Part shown: positions 61,818-64,000 of the stretch, piece after piece
Layout: every line of letters begins with the position of its first letter
How positions within the stretch are numbered: the stretch's first letter is position 1
Assembly (NCBI RefSeq): GCF_000766945.1
Contig: NZ_ALBT01000032.1
Coordinates: 62,001 to 126,000, forward strand
Length of the DNA stretch: 64,000 nt
From: Cellvibrio mixtus subsp. mixtus J3-8
GTDB lineage: Bacteria; Pseudomonadota; Gammaproteobacteria; Pseudomonadales; Cellvibrionaceae
Direction of reading: 5' to 3'
Made by a program: the position numbers and the translations under genes
The notes under the pieces: model-generated
Databases searched by the model: none
Told to the model about the DNA's origin: nothing
What the model saw: the letters and a program-made list of their open reading frames with translations, nothing else

Positions 61818-62431
61818 CTGTTCACTTTGTAGAATCTTCCAAATTGCCCACGCCGTTTGGCATGTTTACCATGCACGGTTTTAGTGATGATGAAACTGAT
61901 AAAGAGCATGTAGTGCTCACGATGGGTGACATTAGCGGTGATGAACCTTTGCTCGCTCGCGTTCACTCCGAGTGTTTAACCGGTGATGCATTATTTAGTA
62001 TGCGCTGTGATTGTGGGCCTCAGCTCCAGGCAGCTATGCATAAAATTTCTGTTGTTGGCCGCGGTGTGATTTTTTATTTGCGCCAGGAAGGGCGGGGTAT
62101 TGGTTTATTAAATAAAATTAGAGCTTATCACCTTCAAGATCAGGGGGCTGATACCGTCGAAGCAAATGAGCGGTTAGGCTTTGGTGCAGATATGCGTGAT
62201 TACTCTATCCTCAAACCCATGCTCCATCATTTAAATATCAAAGCATTGAAATTACTCACCAACAATCCGCGCAAAGTCAAAGCATTGCAAGAGATGGGTA
62301 TTAATATCGTTGAGCGCATGCCCCACGAAACCGGCCGCAATCCGCACAATGCAAAATATCTGGAAACCAAACAGGGCAAGCTTGGCCATTTGTTTAATGG
62401 CGAAAATTTATTTAACGCTGACCACGAATAA
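61814..62431 (+). CDS. ribA: GTP cyclohydrolase II
   Basis: A 205-residue zinc enzyme that opens GTP, the first committed step of riboflavin synthesis. The three zinc cysteines are present in [18 protein letters not shown] (C54, C65, C67), followed by [15 protein letters not shown] and LLTNNPRKV. The start is GTG at 61814 within the pgpA stop, so the two are translationally coupled. It supplies the activity that the RibBX C-terminal domain appears to have lost. Confidence 0.96.
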   Translation: MTVHFVESSKLPTPFGMFTMHGFSDDETDKEHVVLTMGDISGDEPLLARVHSECLTGDALFSMRCDCGPQLQAAMHKISVVGRGVIFYLRQEGRGIGLLNKIRAYHLQDQGADTVEANERLGFGADMRDYSILKPMLHHLNIKALKLLTNNPRKVKALQEMGINIVERMPHETGRNPHNAKYLETKQGKLGHLFNGENLFNADHE

Positions 62432-62450
62432 TTTTTCAGGATCTTATTAA

Positions 62451-63284
<834 letters not shown>

Positions 63285-63290
63285 GTTCAT

Positions 63291-63361
63291 GTAGGTTGGG
63301 CAGCTGCGTAGCAGCAATGCCCAACATGAAAGAATCTGTTGGGCATACTTGCCCAACCTAC
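63291..63361. repeat. dispersed palindromic repeat, copy 2 (paired)
   Basis: GTAGGTTGGGCA opens and TGCCCAACCTAC closes this block. Two hairpins of GTTGGGCA/TGCCCAAC (63295-63325 and 63339-63357) lie inside, so it is a two-unit BIME-like element in the dapB-DUF808 gap. Confidence 0.75.
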
Positions 63362-63376
63362 AAAACAAGGTGTGTT

Positions 63377-64000
63377 ATGGCAGGCTCCAGTTTATTAATG
63401 TTGCTCGACGATATAGCTACTGTGCTGGATGACGTAGCAGTAATGACCAAGGTTGCCGCTAAAAAAACCGCCGGTGTGTTGGGCGATGACCTCGCGTTGA
63501 ACGCCCAGCAAGTACAAGGTATTCGCGCTGAGCGGGAATTGCCGGTTGTGTGGGCTGTTGCAAAGGGCTCTGCAGTCAACAAACTGATATTAGTTCCCGC
63601 TGCACTGTTGATTAGTGCTTTTGTTCCCTGGTTAATTATCCCTTTATTAATGATAGGCGGTGCCTATTTATGTTTTGAGGGTTTTGAAAAACTTGCGCAC
63701 AAATTTCTTCATTCAAAAGACGAAGACAAAGAGCATCGCAAAGAATTGATTAAAGCGGTAGCTAATCCCGCTGTGGATATGGTTGCTTTCGAAAAAGAAA
63801 AAATCAAAGGTGCTGTGCGCACGGATTTTATTCTGTCTGCCGAAATTATTGTGATCGCATTGGGAACTGTCGCCGCCGCGACTTTTGCAAAGCAAGCAGC
63901 GGTGGTTGTCAGTATCGCCATTTTGATGACCATTGGTGTGTATGGTTTGGTTGCATTGATCGTAAAACTTGACGATATGGGGGCGCATCTTTGCAAGCAA
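63377..64000 (+). CDS. DUF808 family membrane protein (YedI-like), 5' part
   Basis: The gene begins with ATG at 63377 and stays open to the window end (208 codons), so its C-terminus is missing. The N-terminus, [20 protein letters not shown] then [21 protein letters not shown], is diagnostic of the DUF808/YedI family. Helices follow at about 73-100 and 152-195. The YedI function is unknown; members are inner-membrane proteins of about 300 residues. Confidence 0.88.
   Translation, partial: MAGSSLLMLLDDIATVLDDVAVMTKVAAKKTAGVLGDDLALNAQQVQGIRAERELPVVWAVAKGSAVNKLILVPAALLISAFVPWLIIPLLMIGGAYLCFEGFEKLAHKFLHSKDEDKEHRKELIKAVANPAVDMVAFEKEKIKGAVRTDFILSAEIIVIALGTVAAATFAKQAAVVVSIAILMTIGVYGLVALIVKLDDMGAHLCKQ

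Overview
The window looks like part of a chromosome from a Cellvibrio-type marine or soil gammaproteobacterium. This is inferred from moderate GC, two large TonB-dependent receptors, a secreted protease with a poly-serine linker, a GH5 glucanase, and a gammaproteobacterial rib-nusB-thiL-pgpA-ribA-dapB order. No rRNA, tRNA, CRISPR array, integrase or transposase was seen, so this is mostly resident chromosome.

Layout. 1-6.1 kb (mostly minus strand): a pentapeptide-repeat protein, cysteine synthase, a PEP-CTERM 'choice-of-anchor A' surface protein and a three-gene ABC efflux operon. 6.3-10.5 kb: a yjfL/yjfM/yjfC-like cluster, a sugar acetyltransferase and small DUF proteins. 10.5-24 kb: a TonB receptor, a Gfo/Idh/MocA oxidoreductase, a CvfB-type S1 protein, a class II aldolase plus dihydrodipicolinate-synthase-like pair divergent from a MocR regulator, an M50 protease and an Oar-like TonB receptor. 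24-34 kb: a lipoprotein, a DUF3300 protein, minCDE, a DEDDh exonuclease, YceI, a HerA-like ATPase, a RoxA-like dihaem cytochrome and a YgjP-like metalloprotease.

34.2-47.9 kb is the most distinctive region: a xanthan-like exopolysaccharide locus in two convergent arms. The plus arm has a GumD-like priming transferase, an EpsL-like barrel and a GT25 transferase. The minus arm has GumB/EpsE, GumC/EpsF, an EpsG-like protein with a degenerate P-loop, a polymerase, GumH, a GH5 glucanase, GumK, a GumM-like GT26 and a flippase. The set predicts a GlcA-Man-Glc-Glc repeat unit (xanthan without its terminal mannose). A secreted glucanase sits where gumI would lie in Xanthomonas. Sigma-54-like -24/-12 elements precede the first gene of each arm.

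48-54.5 kb: glyA with a possible attenuator leader, an M72-like metalloprotease whose propeptide-like domain is encoded by a separate membrane-anchored gene, a dCACHE-GGDEF diguanylate cyclase and a PrxQ-type peroxiredoxin. 54.9-64 kb: nrdR-ribD-RDD-ribE-ribBX-ribH-nusB-thiL-pgpA-ribA-dapB, a riboflavin and housekeeping cluster with dispersed palindromic repeats in its gaps, ending in a DUF808 gene cut by the window edge.

Start codons were moved from the longest possible reading frame where a ribosome binding site, signal peptide or neighbour overlap supported a different start. All functional names rest on recognised motifs and family resemblance, not on database searches.
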